Shown here in pieces: positions 18,814 to 27,234 of a stretch of 64,000 nt of DNA. The first letter of the stretch is position 1, and each line of letters begins with the position of its first letter. The notes below the pieces were generated by a model. The model was given only the letters and a program-made list of their open reading frames with translations. It made no database searches and had not been told where the DNA came from. The DNA is taken from the NCBI GenBank assembly GCA_021825585.1, contig JAKAGT010000007.1, positions 62,001-126,000 of the forward strand. Direction: 5' to 3'. Both the position numbers and the translations under genes were made by a program. The stretch is from Bacteroidota bacterium (GTDB lineage Bacteria; Bacteroidota; Ignavibacteria; Kryptoniales; JAKASW01).

Positions 18814-20339
18814 AAATCGCCTTCGTTCTCACGGCGCTCTGCGCGCTCGCCAGCGCCAACGCGCAATCCCTGAAAGAGACTTACAAGCTTGACGGCCAGC
18901 TATCGCAGCCATCCAGCAACACCGTGAATCAGATACTCATAAGAAATGGAACAGTCTACCTGGCAACCAACAAGGGACTCAACCTGTCGAACAACGGAGG
19001 ATCGAGCTTCCAGACCGACTTCGGACCGAAAGGTCCTACGGGAGTCAGCACGAACGCAATTGCGGTCAAAGGCGACACAATAGTTACCGCAGTGTCCACC
19101 ACATTCGAGCAAAACGGAACTTCGTATCCCCAGGGAACCGGTCTGTATGTTTCTACTGATGGCGGAGGGACATGGACACATGAGCCCCAGAGCCTCGATT
19201 CCCTGTCAGATTCTACCGTGACGTTCGGTCACAACGTGTTGAAGGCCCTTCCCATAACCACGGAGATCAACAACATTACCTACTCACTGGCGTTTTACGC
19301 CGGTTATCTCTACGCGGCAAATTTCGCAGGCGGGTTGAGAAGAAGTGCCGACCTCGGCAGAACCTGGCATAGGGTTGTACTTCCGCCTGATTACCTCAAT
19401 TACATTAATGCTGACAGCACGTACTCGTTTCAGCTCTCTCCCATTGCCGGAAATATTACCACCGAAACGAATTACAATCATGAAGCTTTTTCCCTGTACG
19501 CAGACGGCGACAGTGCGCTCTACGTCGGTACTGCAGACGGAATTGACAAGACGACCGATAATGGATTCTCATGGCACAAGTTCAATCATCAAAATGAAGG
19601 AAGTCCCATGTCGGGCAACTTCGTAGTATCGATAAATGCGCAAAACTATGGCAGCGTTCACAACATCTGGGCTGCAACCGTTAATGCTAACGATCCTACC
19701 GAGGTTCCGGCGCTCAGCTACACCTCCGACGGGGGCGCAAGCTGGCATTACATTCTCGCCGGACACTTCTTTCACAGTGTTGCCTTCCAGGATTCCATAG
19801 TTTACGGAGCTTCCGATGACGGCCTCTTCAGGACCCCCGACCTCGGACAAACCAGCGAGGTCGTCACCAACGTACTGGACACGGCCACGAATCAACAGAT
19901 TCTTTCACCGGCTTTCTATGCCGTGGCGGCAGAAGGAGACTCAGTATGGGCCGGTTCCGGTGACGGAACGGCAATAGGGATTGACAACGGCGGAGGATTC
20001 CAGCTGAGCAAATGGAACGTGCTCAGGACCTTCGTTCCTGTCGATAACCAGAACCTCACTTATTTCTATCCTAACCCCTTCTCGCCCCGGCTTGATGTGG
20101 GAAGAATTCACTTCAGCGTGACTTCGGCCAACGGCCGCGTGACAATCAGGATTTACGATTTTTCAATGCACGTAATCAGAACTTTGCTCCAAAATGCTCA
20201 ACGCATGACCGGCGAAAATGACGCAGTATGGAACGGGTTGGACGACGGCGGGCGGATGGTCGACAACGGAGTCTACTTCTACAGCGTGAGCGTAAATAAT
20301 GGAAATCCGCTTTGGGGAAAAATATTGGTGGTCAGATGA
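18810..20339 (+). CDS. Secreted Asp-box protein with FlgD/type-IX-like C-terminal domain
   Basis: Exported protein of 509 residues. The signal peptide MKIAFVLTALCALASANAQS is followed by a beta-propeller with at least five Asp-box-like motifs (STDGGGTW, SADLGRTW, TTDNGFSW, TSDGGASW and a degenerate TPDLGQTS). The last about 90 residues form a FlgD-Ig/sorting-like domain (FYPNPFSPR, VTIRIYDFS, WNGLDDGGRMVDNGVYFYS) ending GKILVVR. Such C-terminal domains target cargo to type IX or related outer-membrane export. The ATGA overlaps on both sides show tight coupling to the lipoprotein and the PorV-like genes. Ligand unknown. Confidence 0.82.
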   Translation: MKIAFVLTALCALASANAQSLKETYKLDGQLSQPSSNTVNQILIRNGTVYLATNKGLNLSNNGGSSFQTDFGPKGPTGVSTNAIAVKGDTIVTAVSTTFEQNGTSYPQGTGLYVSTDGGGTWTHEPQSLDSLSDSTVTFGHNVLKALPITTEINNITYSLAFYAGYLYAANFAGGLRRSADLGRTWHRVVLPPDYLNYINADSTYSFQLSPIAGNITTETNYNHEAFSLYADGDSALYVGTADGIDKTTDNGFSWHKFNHQNEGSPMSGNFVVSINAQNYGSVHNIWAATVNANDPTEVPALSYTSDGGASWHYILAGHFFHSVAFQDSIVYGASDDGLFRTPDLGQTSEVVTNVLDTATNQQILSPAFYAVAAEGDSVWAGSGDGTAIGIDNGGGFQLSKWNVLRTFVPVDNQNLTYFYPNPFSPRLDVGRIHFSVTSANGRVTIRIYDFSMHVIRTLLQNAQRMTGENDAVWNGLDDGGRMVDNGVYFYSVSVNNGNPLWGKILVVR

Positions 20340-21265
20340 AAAAAACACTTTTTGTCCTGTTATTCTACTCGGTCACCTTTGCCCAGAGCTACCCGGGGAG
20401 TTTCGCTCGAATCGGACTTAACGCGAAGGGAATGTCGATGGGCAATGCAATATCAGCCATGACTACCGGCAACGTGTACCCGTTTTACAACCCGGCGCTC
20501 GCCTCGTTCCAGAATGGCGGAAGCGTCTCAGCTTCGGTCGCACTAATGTCTCTCAACAGGCAGCTGAATGTCATCACGTACACTCAGGGACTTGCTCCAA
20601 CTGCGGGACTGGCCCTCGGAGTGATAAACAGCACCGTGTCAAACATCGACGGAAGAGATGCTGACGGCGTGCATACATCGAATCTCTCGACAAGCGAGGA
20701 CCTGCTCTTCTTCAGCTTCTCAAACCAATTTCTGGATGCGTTTTCACTCGGCGTCAGCTTGAAAATGTACTATTACAATCTCTATTCAGGCATGTCTGCA
20801 ACCACAATAGGATTCGATGTCGGCGGTCTTTACAAACCGACCGATTATCTCTCGATCGCCGTCGTTGCCACCGATCTCGGGGAGTCATACCATTGGGACT
20901 CCTCGAAGCTTTACGGCACGGACGGTTCTAACTTCTCAACGCCTTTCCCGCACATATTTAAAGTAGCCGCTTCCTACAGTCTCCCGGCGATTCACTCTTC
21001 CGTTATGGCGGAATACGATATTGCCCCATCGCCTCTTAATGGGCTAAGAGGCGGAGTGGAGTTTTCTCCGCTCGACGTGCTTGTCCTGAGAGCCGGCTTC
21101 GCCGCCGCCAACGAGCAATATGTAGGCACCAAAGTAACTCCGACATTTGGCTTCGGTGCCAAAATAGCTTTCCTTGATCTGACGCCGCAGCTCGATTATG
21201 CATATGTTTCCGAGCCATTTTCCCCCTACGGAATACAAACTATATCACTAATCTTCGAGTTCTAA
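20336..21265 (+). CDS. PorV/PorQ-like outer-membrane beta-barrel protein (first copy)
   Basis: About 309 residues. The ATG at 20336 overlaps the previous stop (ATGA) and gives the signal peptide MKKTLFVLLFYSVTFAQS. The start of the mature part (SFARIGLNAKGMSMGNAISAM) and NVYPFYNPALASF are typical of the PorV/UPF0164 family. It continues as alternating amphipathic strands and ends ISLIFEF, with a terminal aromatic. In type IX systems PorV shuttles cargo to the attachment complex; the upstream cargo gene fits that role by context only. Confidence 0.82.
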   Translation: MKKTLFVLLFYSVTFAQSYPGSFARIGLNAKGMSMGNAISAMTTGNVYPFYNPALASFQNGGSVSASVALMSLNRQLNVITYTQGLAPTAGLALGVINSTVSNIDGRDADGVHTSNLSTSEDLLFFSFSNQFLDAFSLGVSLKMYYYNLYSGMSATTIGFDVGGLYKPTDYLSIAVVATDLGESYHWDSSKLYGTDGSNFSTPFPHIFKVAASYSLPAIHSSVMAEYDIAPSPLNGLRGGVEFSPLDVLVLRAGFAAANEQYVGTKVTPTFGFGAKIAFLDLTPQLDYAYVSEPFSPYGIQTISLIFEF

Positions 21266-21270
21266 ATTCC

Positions 21271-22176
21271 ATGAAATCACTTAGCTTGTCTTTCGCACTT
21301 CTCCTTGTTGCAACATCGTCTGCTTTCTCTCAGGCCGGGAGTTCGGGAATGCAGATTCTGAAACTTGGCTATTCTGCACGCGACCTCTCTCTCGCGGGCT
21401 CCGCAGATGCAGTCACGAACGAACCGATCGCAATTTATACGAATCCCGCCGGTCTCGCATTCGGCAAAAATGCCCCCGGTATCGGACTGAATGTCATGCT
21501 GACACATAGGACGTACATAGCCGGAACTACGGTCGACATGTTCGGGACGAGCTTCAAAGCTGGAACGATGTCGTTCGGCACTAGTCTCCTTCTCTCGAGC
21601 GTCCCCGACATTCAGATCAGAACCACCCCCGGGGACCCACAGGGGACTTTTTCTGCCAAAGACTTCGTATTTGCGGCAGGTGCTGCAAGGACATTCGGAA
21701 AAGTGGACGTCGGCGTTTCGGCAATGTATCTCTACGAGAAGCTGTTCGTGTATGAATCGACAGGGTTGGCATTCAACGCAGGACTGAAATACTCTCCCGC
21801 CGAGAACGTTCAATTGGGCTTATCTACCGGAAACCTCGGTTCATCTTCTGCCATGATCTCCGAGAAAATAGCGCTTCCTGTATTCGTGCGGCTGGGTGGA
21901 AGTTATAGGATGCCTGTCGGATCGAACTTCGACCTGACAGGATTTGCAGGCGCCGCGACATTTAAGTCCGGCGGGATTACTCCCGCCCTTGGTGCCGAAT
22001 TGAGTTACGATAATCTTATCAGATTCAGGGCAGGCTACGCATCGGGGAGCGAAATGACGGGATTCTCGTTCGGAGCGGGCGTCAACTACCAGTTCCTCAG
22101 ATTCGATTATTCATACATCCCGATGAAGCTCGACTTCGGCAACAGCCAGACGTTCACACTGTCGTTCTATCTCTGA
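21271..22176 (+). CDS. PorV-like outer-membrane beta-barrel protein (second copy)
   Basis: Protein of 301 residues with a signal peptide (MKSLSLSFALLLVATSSAFS). MQILKLGYSARDLSLAGSAD and PIAIYTNPAGLAF are the PorV N-terminal hallmarks. The rest is barrel-like and ends TFTLSFYL. It lies five bases after the first copy and is clearly distinct from it in sequence, so this looks like an old paralogous pair rather than a recent duplication. Possibly a dedicated partner of the secreted Asp-box protein. Confidence 0.82.
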   Translation: MKSLSLSFALLLVATSSAFSQAGSSGMQILKLGYSARDLSLAGSADAVTNEPIAIYTNPAGLAFGKNAPGIGLNVMLTHRTYIAGTTVDMFGTSFKAGTMSFGTSLLLSSVPDIQIRTTPGDPQGTFSAKDFVFAAGAARTFGKVDVGVSAMYLYEKLFVYESTGLAFNAGLKYSPAENVQLGLSTGNLGSSSAMISEKIALPVFVRLGGSYRMPVGSNFDLTGFAGAATFKSGGITPALGAELSYDNLIRFRAGYASGSEMTGFSFGAGVNYQFLRFDYSYIPMKLDFGNSQTFTLSFYL

Positions 22177-22177
22177 G

Positions 22178-23302
22178 ATGCCAATAGGTTCTTCCTCGAT
22201 AGATGTTCTGATAATCGTTTCCTCCGATCCACGGTATGACGCGAGAAGCACGAAGTATCTGAGAAGCCTTCTCTCATCCGGATTCAAGGCAAAGCTTGTG
22301 GGAGCCGCCTCAGATGGAACTGGAGATAGGACAGAGGAACTTGTGCGCGTCCCGATCAGTTCAAGAGGCGGCAAGGCATTCTTCATGCAATTTTATCAGA
22401 AAGTCGTACCGGAAGCAATGAAGGTTTCGGCGAAGCTGGTCATCGCCGGGGACCTTTTTTCCCTTCCGCCCGCAATCATAAACAAGCAGCGACATTCTCA
22501 CAGGGGGCGTCCGGTAAGACTTGTGTACGACTCGAAGGAGCTGTACGAAGCGCTTCCAAGCCTGAAAGTCAAACGAACCAGCTTCCTCTTCTGGAATCTC
22601 GTTGAGAAATCGTCGCTCAGATATGTCGATGGGGTCTTCACGGTAAACCAGTCAATAGCGGATATCCTGGAAGCTAAGTGGCATCTACCCACGACCGTCT
22701 TGAGGAATGTCCCGAATAAGCAGACGGCACGCCGTTATATTCAAAAGAGCTTTGACAAAATCTTTTTGACATTCTCAGGCGGACTCCAGGCCGGACGCGG
22801 CCTGATTGACCTTCTTAAGCTTATCAGCATCCTTCCCGCAAAATATGAAATTAGATTCGTCGGCGACGGATCGATGAGGGAGGACTTACTCCAACGGGCA
22901 TCCGAATTGCGTATTCAGGAGAGGATCCATTTTACCGGAAGAGTCCGGCAGGAGGAAGTGATAAACGAACTGTCGAAAGCTCACATCGGGATTTATCTGA
23001 TGGAAAACACCGGCCTGTGCCACTACCTCTCCCTTCCAAACAAACTCTTCCAGTTCATTTCCGCGGGCCTGCCGGTAATCGTACCGCACTTTCCAGAAAT
23101 GGAACGGATTGTGAAGGAATACGATATCGGGGCGGCTGTTGACACCACTGATCTTGACGGGGTCGCAAAAACAGTCCTGGAAATTACCGCAGATCCGGAG
23201 AGCTATAGCCGGTTCTCGAAGAATTCCGAAAATGCTTCAGAAGTGCTTAACTGGCAGGCTGAAGAGACGAAATTCGTTGAAGCGATCGCCCGCTTAATTT
23301 AA
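22178..23302 (+). CDS. Family 4-type glycosyltransferase
   Basis: GT-B fold transferase of 374 residues. The N-terminal domain starts with IDVLIIVSSDPRYDARSTKYL. The C-terminal domain carries FSGGLQAGRG and RFVGDGSMREDLLQ, and a nucleotide-sugar-binding segment with ENTGLCHYLSLPNKLFQFISAGLPV. The E-x7-E pattern is relaxed. It closes the plus-strand envelope operon and its end overlaps the convergent response-regulator gene by 9 bases. Acceptor unknown. Confidence 0.85.
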   Translation: MPIGSSSIDVLIIVSSDPRYDARSTKYLRSLLSSGFKAKLVGAASDGTGDRTEELVRVPISSRGGKAFFMQFYQKVVPEAMKVSAKLVIAGDLFSLPPAIINKQRHSHRGRPVRLVYDSKELYEALPSLKVKRTSFLFWNLVEKSSLRYVDGVFTVNQSIADILEAKWHLPTTVLRNVPNKQTARRYIQKSFDKIFLTFSGGLQAGRGLIDLLKLISILPAKYEIRFVGDGSMREDLLQRASELRIQERIHFTGRVRQEEVINELSKAHIGIYLMENTGLCHYLSLPNKLFQFISAGLPVIVPHFPEMERIVKEYDIGAAVDTTDLDGVAKTVLEITADPESYSRFSKNSENASEVLNWQAEETKFVEAIARLI

Positions 23303-24655
23303 GAGACCGAATTTCTTCCTTTTTTCCCACAAAGTTTTCCTTGTGACCCCGAGTTGCTTCGCGGACGCTTCCAGATTGAAGTTATTCCACTCCAATACTC
23401 TCTTCAGATACTCTCCTTCGATCTGCTCAAATGACAACCCCTTCGGAAGGTACAGCCCGTCATCGAGCGAAGGGGCAGCAGAAATGTTTGAAAGCGAGAT
23501 TTCGTCGGCGTCAATATGGTCCTTCTCCGCAAATATCATCGCACGCTCGATGACATTTCTCAACTCGCGGACGTTTCCCGGCCAGTCGTGAGCCAGCAGT
23601 TTCCGTTCTGCTGCGCCGCTGAAGCCCTTCACCTGCTTCTTGAACTTCAGGTTGAAGTCATTTATGAACTGCCTGCCGATCAAGATCACATCATTTTCCC
23701 TGTTGCGCAACCGTGGGACGTTCAACGATACGACGTTGATCCTGTAGAATAGATCGCTCCGGAATTTGCCAGCAACAACGTCTGTTTCCAGATCGGAATT
23801 CGTGGCCGAAATAACCCTGAGGTCGACAGGAATTTCCTCAAGCCCACCGACTCTTCTGATTCTGCGGTTCTCGATGAATGACAAGAATTTAGCCTGAAGG
23901 CTCAGGTCCATACTCGTAATTTCATCGAGCAGGACTGTTCCCCCGCTCGCTACTTCGAGGAGTCCCTTCTTCGCCGTCTTTGCGTCTGTGAAAGCGCCCT
24001 TTTCATAACCGAACAACTCCGCCTCCAACAGGTTGGACGGAAGAGAGGCACAGTTGATTTCAAGATAGCGTCTCTCGGCAATCGGGCTCATGTAGTGGAT
24101 TACACGCGCCACTAGGTTCTTTCCGACGCCACTTTCGCCGCGCAGCAATATGACGGAGCCCGTAACCGGCGAGACCCGGCGTATGAATTCCCGAATTTCC
24201 GAAATGGGCTTGCTCTCCCCGATTAGCGAGTCGTACGAATAACGAGACTTGAAGCCCGACTTTATTTCCGCGACTTCGGTCCGAAGCCGGCCTATCTCTA
24301 CCGCCCTGCCGATAGCCAGCTTTAACTCTTCGAAATTTATCGGCTTCAGCAGATATTCAAAAGCGCCGCTCTTCATCGCGCGGACTGCCGTATCTACCGC
24401 CGCCTTCCCCGTCACCAAAATCACGGGCATAAGTCGTTCCAGTTCCCTCAACTTCTCGATCAGACGAATCCCGTCGATTTCCGGCATCATGACGTCACTG
24501 ACGACCAGGTCCGGATATTCGATCTTTATCGCTTCAATGAGTTCGTTAGGATGGGAAAAGGACTTCACGTTCAGCTGCTCATTGCGCAGCCTGTACTTCA
24601 CAAGCTTTATGATGCTCTCGTCATCATCGAGTAAATAGACCAGAGGTGGCGGCAT
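23294..24655 (-). CDS. Sigma-54-dependent NtrC-family response regulator
   Basis: DNA-binding activator of 453 residues. The receiver domain carries LLDDDESI, phosphoacceptor D54 (VVSDVMMPEIDG) and K104. The AAA+ domain has Walker A GESGVGKN (173-180), the sigma-54 contact loop as GAFTDA (220-225) rather than canonical GAFTGA, and Walker B VLLDEI (241-246). The C-terminal Fis-type HTH includes NLEASAKQLGVTRKTLWEKR. No cognate histidine kinase is adjacent. A possible promoter lies so close to the ATG that a leaderless transcript is conceivable. Confidence 0.93.
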   Translation of the reverse strand: MPPPLVYLLDDDESIIKLVKYRLRNEQLNVKSFSHPNELIEAIKIEYPDLVVSDVMMPEIDGIRLIEKLRELERLMPVILVTGKAAVDTAVRAMKSGAFEYLLKPINFEELKLAIGRAVEIGRLRTEVAEIKSGFKSRYSYDSLIGESKPISEIREFIRRVSPVTGSVILLRGESGVGKNLVARVIHYMSPIAERRYLEINCASLPSNLLEAELFGYEKGAFTDAKTAKKGLLEVASGGTVLLDEITSMDLSLQAKFLSFIENRRIRRVGGLEEIPVDLRVISATNSDLETDVVAGKFRSDLFYRINVVSLNVPRLRNRENDVILIGRQFINDFNLKFKKQVKGFSGAAERKLLAHDWPGNVRELRNVIERAMIFAEKDHIDADEISLSNISAAPSLDDGLYLPKGLSFEQIEGEYLKRVLEWNNFNLEASAKQLGVTRKTLWEKRKKFGLLN

Positions 24656-24663
24656 ATTCTTTA

Positions 24664-24692
24664 AATATAGCCCTTGCCCTTCTGACGCACAA
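24664..24692 (-). promoter_or_regulatory. Possible sigma-70-like promoter of the response-regulator gene
   Basis: On the minus strand TTGTGC is separated by 17 bases from TATATT. The ATG begins only 8 bases after the -10-like box, and no ribosome-binding site is visible. The spacing would put transcription start at or next to the start codon. Confidence 0.35.
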
Positions 24693-24744
24693 CCACTTTC
24701 ACATCGCTAATGGCGCGAAGTCAAGCGGTGCGCATAGAAGACCT

Positions 24745-25827
24745 CTAGACAGCAAGCCTCTCCAGACACTCAAGCATCGATCTTATGAAGTAGGCGCTCT
24801 CTTCCTCCGTGCCCGCATTGACGCGCAGGTATCTCTCGAGGAGAGGATACGAAGACACATCTCTGACAAGCACGCTCTGTCTTTCGAGAAGCTCCTCAAA
24901 TATCCTGCCCGCCGGCAGGGGCGTCGAAAAAAGGAAAAAATTCGCGTCGGAATCGATAACCCTGACACCTTCCATGACGCGCAGCCTGGAAGTCATAAAA
25001 GCCCTCTGCTCCTTCAGCAACTTCACGCGATCGGCAAAGAGGGCACGGTGTTCGAGAAGTTTCAGAGCCGTAAACTCGGAAAGCGGATTGACTGTGAACG
25101 GTATCTTCACCTTCAGGATTTCAAAGGCCGTCTCCGGGTGGGCCACCAAGTATCCCATCCTGAGACCGGCAAGGCTGAAGGCTTTCGAAAACGTCCTGAG
25201 AATCACAAGGTTTCTGTTGGAACCCACCAGATCAACCGAGCTCGGCTTATCCGAGAACTCTATGTAAGCCTCGTCGAGGAGGACAATTGCGCCCGTAGAT
25301 TTCAGAAGCTCCACTATGAACTCTCTCGACACCGACTTCCCGGTAGGGTTGTTCGGAGAGCCAATTATGATGAGGCCGTTCTTCATCTTCCTGCCGGTCG
25401 CCAATATTCCCTTCTCGTCAAAATTCAGATCGCCGTCCGCATAAACCTTTCTGATTTCCCCGCCGAGTATCCTCGATATTTTTTCGAAGAAATAAAAAGT
25501 CGGCTGAGGGATGAGTACCTCAGTTCCTTCCCTGACAATTGAAATCGCCACAGTGTAAATAAGCTCATTCGACCCGTTTGCCACTATGAACGAGTCGGAA
25601 GGAAGACCGTGGATTTCAGAAAGCCTTTTCGGCAATTCAACCGAAAAGACTTCCGGATAGCGGTTCCAGTTCTTGCGGATAAACTCATCGATGATTTCTT
25701 TTTTCAGTGCCTCTGGGACATCAAACGGACTTTCGTTCTGATTCAGCTTAATCTTGGCCGGGTGACCTGAGACCGCGTAGGGCGCTAACTCAAGCACACT
25801 TCTTCTGAAATTATCTCTTACGTCCAC
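24745..25827 (-). CDS. hisC: Histidinol-phosphate aminotransferase
   Basis: PLP enzyme of histidine biosynthesis, 360 residues, aminotransferase class I/II. ANGSNELIYTV, SPNNPTGKSVS, the D-x-A-Y segment LLDEAYIEFSD and the PLP lysine in FSKAFSLAGLRMG are visible. It overlaps hisD by 17 bases. Related enzymes can also act on aromatic substrates, but adjacency to hisD supports HisC. Other his genes are not in the window. Confidence 0.92.
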   Translation of the reverse strand: MDVRDNFRRSVLELAPYAVSGHPAKIKLNQNESPFDVPEALKKEIIDEFIRKNWNRYPEVFSVELPKRLSEIHGLPSDSFIVANGSNELIYTVAISIVREGTEVLIPQPTFYFFEKISRILGGEIRKVYADGDLNFDEKGILATGRKMKNGLIIIGSPNNPTGKSVSREFIVELLKSTGAIVLLDEAYIEFSDKPSSVDLVGSNRNLVILRTFSKAFSLAGLRMGYLVAHPETAFEILKVKIPFTVNPLSEFTALKLLEHRALFADRVKLLKEQRAFMTSRLRVMEGVRVIDSDANFFLFSTPLPAGRIFEELLERQSVLVRDVSSYPLLERYLRVNAGTEEESAYFIRSMLECLERLAV

Positions 25828-27130
25828 TTTTTTCTCTTACCTTAATTGACAATGCGTGAGCGGATAAACCCTCGCTCTCTGCGAACATCCTGATCTTTGC
25901 AGAATTCCGCTCGAACGCCTCCCTGGAATAGTGAATTATGCTGGATCGTTTTACGAATGAATCTACATTCAAAACAGAAGAGAACTTTGCGGTTCCCCCG
26001 GTCGGAAGCACGTGGCTCGGTCCCGCGAAATAGTCGCCAACCGGCTCTGGGGAGTATCGCCCGATGAACACGGCACCGGCATTTTTAATCCTGCCCAGAA
26101 TATCCCAGTCATCTTTCGCTATTATCTCCAGATGTTCGGGGGCTATTTCGTTAATAAGCTCAACCGCTTCCTGGATGTTTCGGGTTACAAAAGCAGCACC
26201 GTTGCGGAACATCGACTCGTTAGCAATGTCCCGCCTCGGCAGATTGCGAAGGAGACTTCTGATTTCCTTTTGCACTTTCAGCGCGACTTTCCGCTCCGTC
26301 GTGACCAGGACCGCCGCCGCATTCCTGTCGTGCTCGGCCTGGGCGAGCAGATCCGCCGCAATTTCTCTCGGGGCTGCAGTCAAGTCTGCAAGTACCGCGA
26401 CTTCGCTTGGGCCCGCAATCATATCGATATCCACATCACCGTAAACGAGCTTCTTCGCGGCCGCTACAAACACGTTTCCTGGTCCGACTATCTTGTCGAC
26501 CTTCCTCACGGTTTGGGTGCCGTATGCGGCGGCGGCTATCGCCTGTGCACCGCCGACGCAGTACACAATGTCGATTCCAAGAACGCTGCATGCGGCAAGA
26601 ACTACGGGATTGACGCTGCCGTTTCCGCTCGGAGGCGTAAGAACGCATATCTCCTTCACTCCCGCAACTTGTGCAGGAACGGCATTCATAATAACGGTCG
26701 AAGGATAAGCCGCGGTGCCTCCGGGTACATAAAGCGCAACTCTCTCGATGGGTATGACGCGCTGACCGAGGATGGTACCGCCTCTATCCTGCTCTATCCA
26801 TGAGTTCTGTCTCTGTCTCTCGTGAAATCTCCGGACGTTTTCTGCAGACTCACGGATAATTTCCAGAACCCTGCGATCTACCTTCTTCTTCGCCTTTTCT
26901 ATGTCGTTGGTGGATACCTGGAGATGAGTCAGGGATACTTTGTCGAACTCTCGGGTGAATCTGATTAATGCGGAATCGCCATCCGTCCGAACAGTTCGTA
27001 CGATCGCCTCAACCTTGGCCATGAGCTCGGCGCTGACTGTGACGTTTCTGTTCTTAATTCTCTTAAGTCGTTCTCTTGCCTGGTCGTGTCCGATACTTAG
27101 TACCGGAAATATTTCTGTAGTAATCATCAT
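25811..27130 (-). CDS. hisD: Histidinol dehydrogenase
   Basis: Zinc-dependent NAD enzyme catalysing the last two steps of histidine synthesis. VPGGTAAYPSTVIMNAVPA, GGAQAIAAAAYGT, GPGNVFVAAAKK, AGPSEVAVLAD and the zinc-ligand region LLAQAEHDRNA are all present. From the ATG at 27130 it has 439 residues, close to the family norm. A TTG at 27163, behind GGGGGA, would add 11 residues. Neither start has an ideal site, so the N-terminus is uncertain. Confidence 0.94.
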   Translation of the reverse strand: MMITTEIFPVLSIGHDQARERLKRIKNRNVTVSAELMAKVEAIVRTVRTDGDSALIRFTREFDKVSLTHLQVSTNDIEKAKKKVDRRVLEIIRESAENVRRFHERQRQNSWIEQDRGGTILGQRVIPIERVALYVPGGTAAYPSTVIMNAVPAQVAGVKEICVLTPPSGNGSVNPVVLAACSVLGIDIVYCVGGAQAIAAAAYGTQTVRKVDKIVGPGNVFVAAAKKLVYGDVDIDMIAGPSEVAVLADLTAAPREIAADLLAQAEHDRNAAAVLVTTERKVALKVQKEIRSLLRNLPRRDIANESMFRNGAAFVTRNIQEAVELINEIAPEHLEIIAKDDWDILGRIKNAGAVFIGRYSPEPVGDYFAGPSHVLPTGGTAKFSSVLNVDSFVKRSSIIHYSREAFERNSAKIRMFAESEGLSAHALSIKVREKSGRKR

Positions 27131-27234
27131 TAACAATTTATTAGAGGCAGGCGTTCTTTCCAATTATTCGGTCCCCCAACCCGCAACACGTCATTTGGTT
27201 CTCGACGAACGGTGCAACACGAGGCGTGTGCCGT

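Noticed and set aside
24646-25542. Plus-strand frame of 298 codons
   Set aside because: Antisense of hisC; basic, low-complexity translation with no family resemblance.
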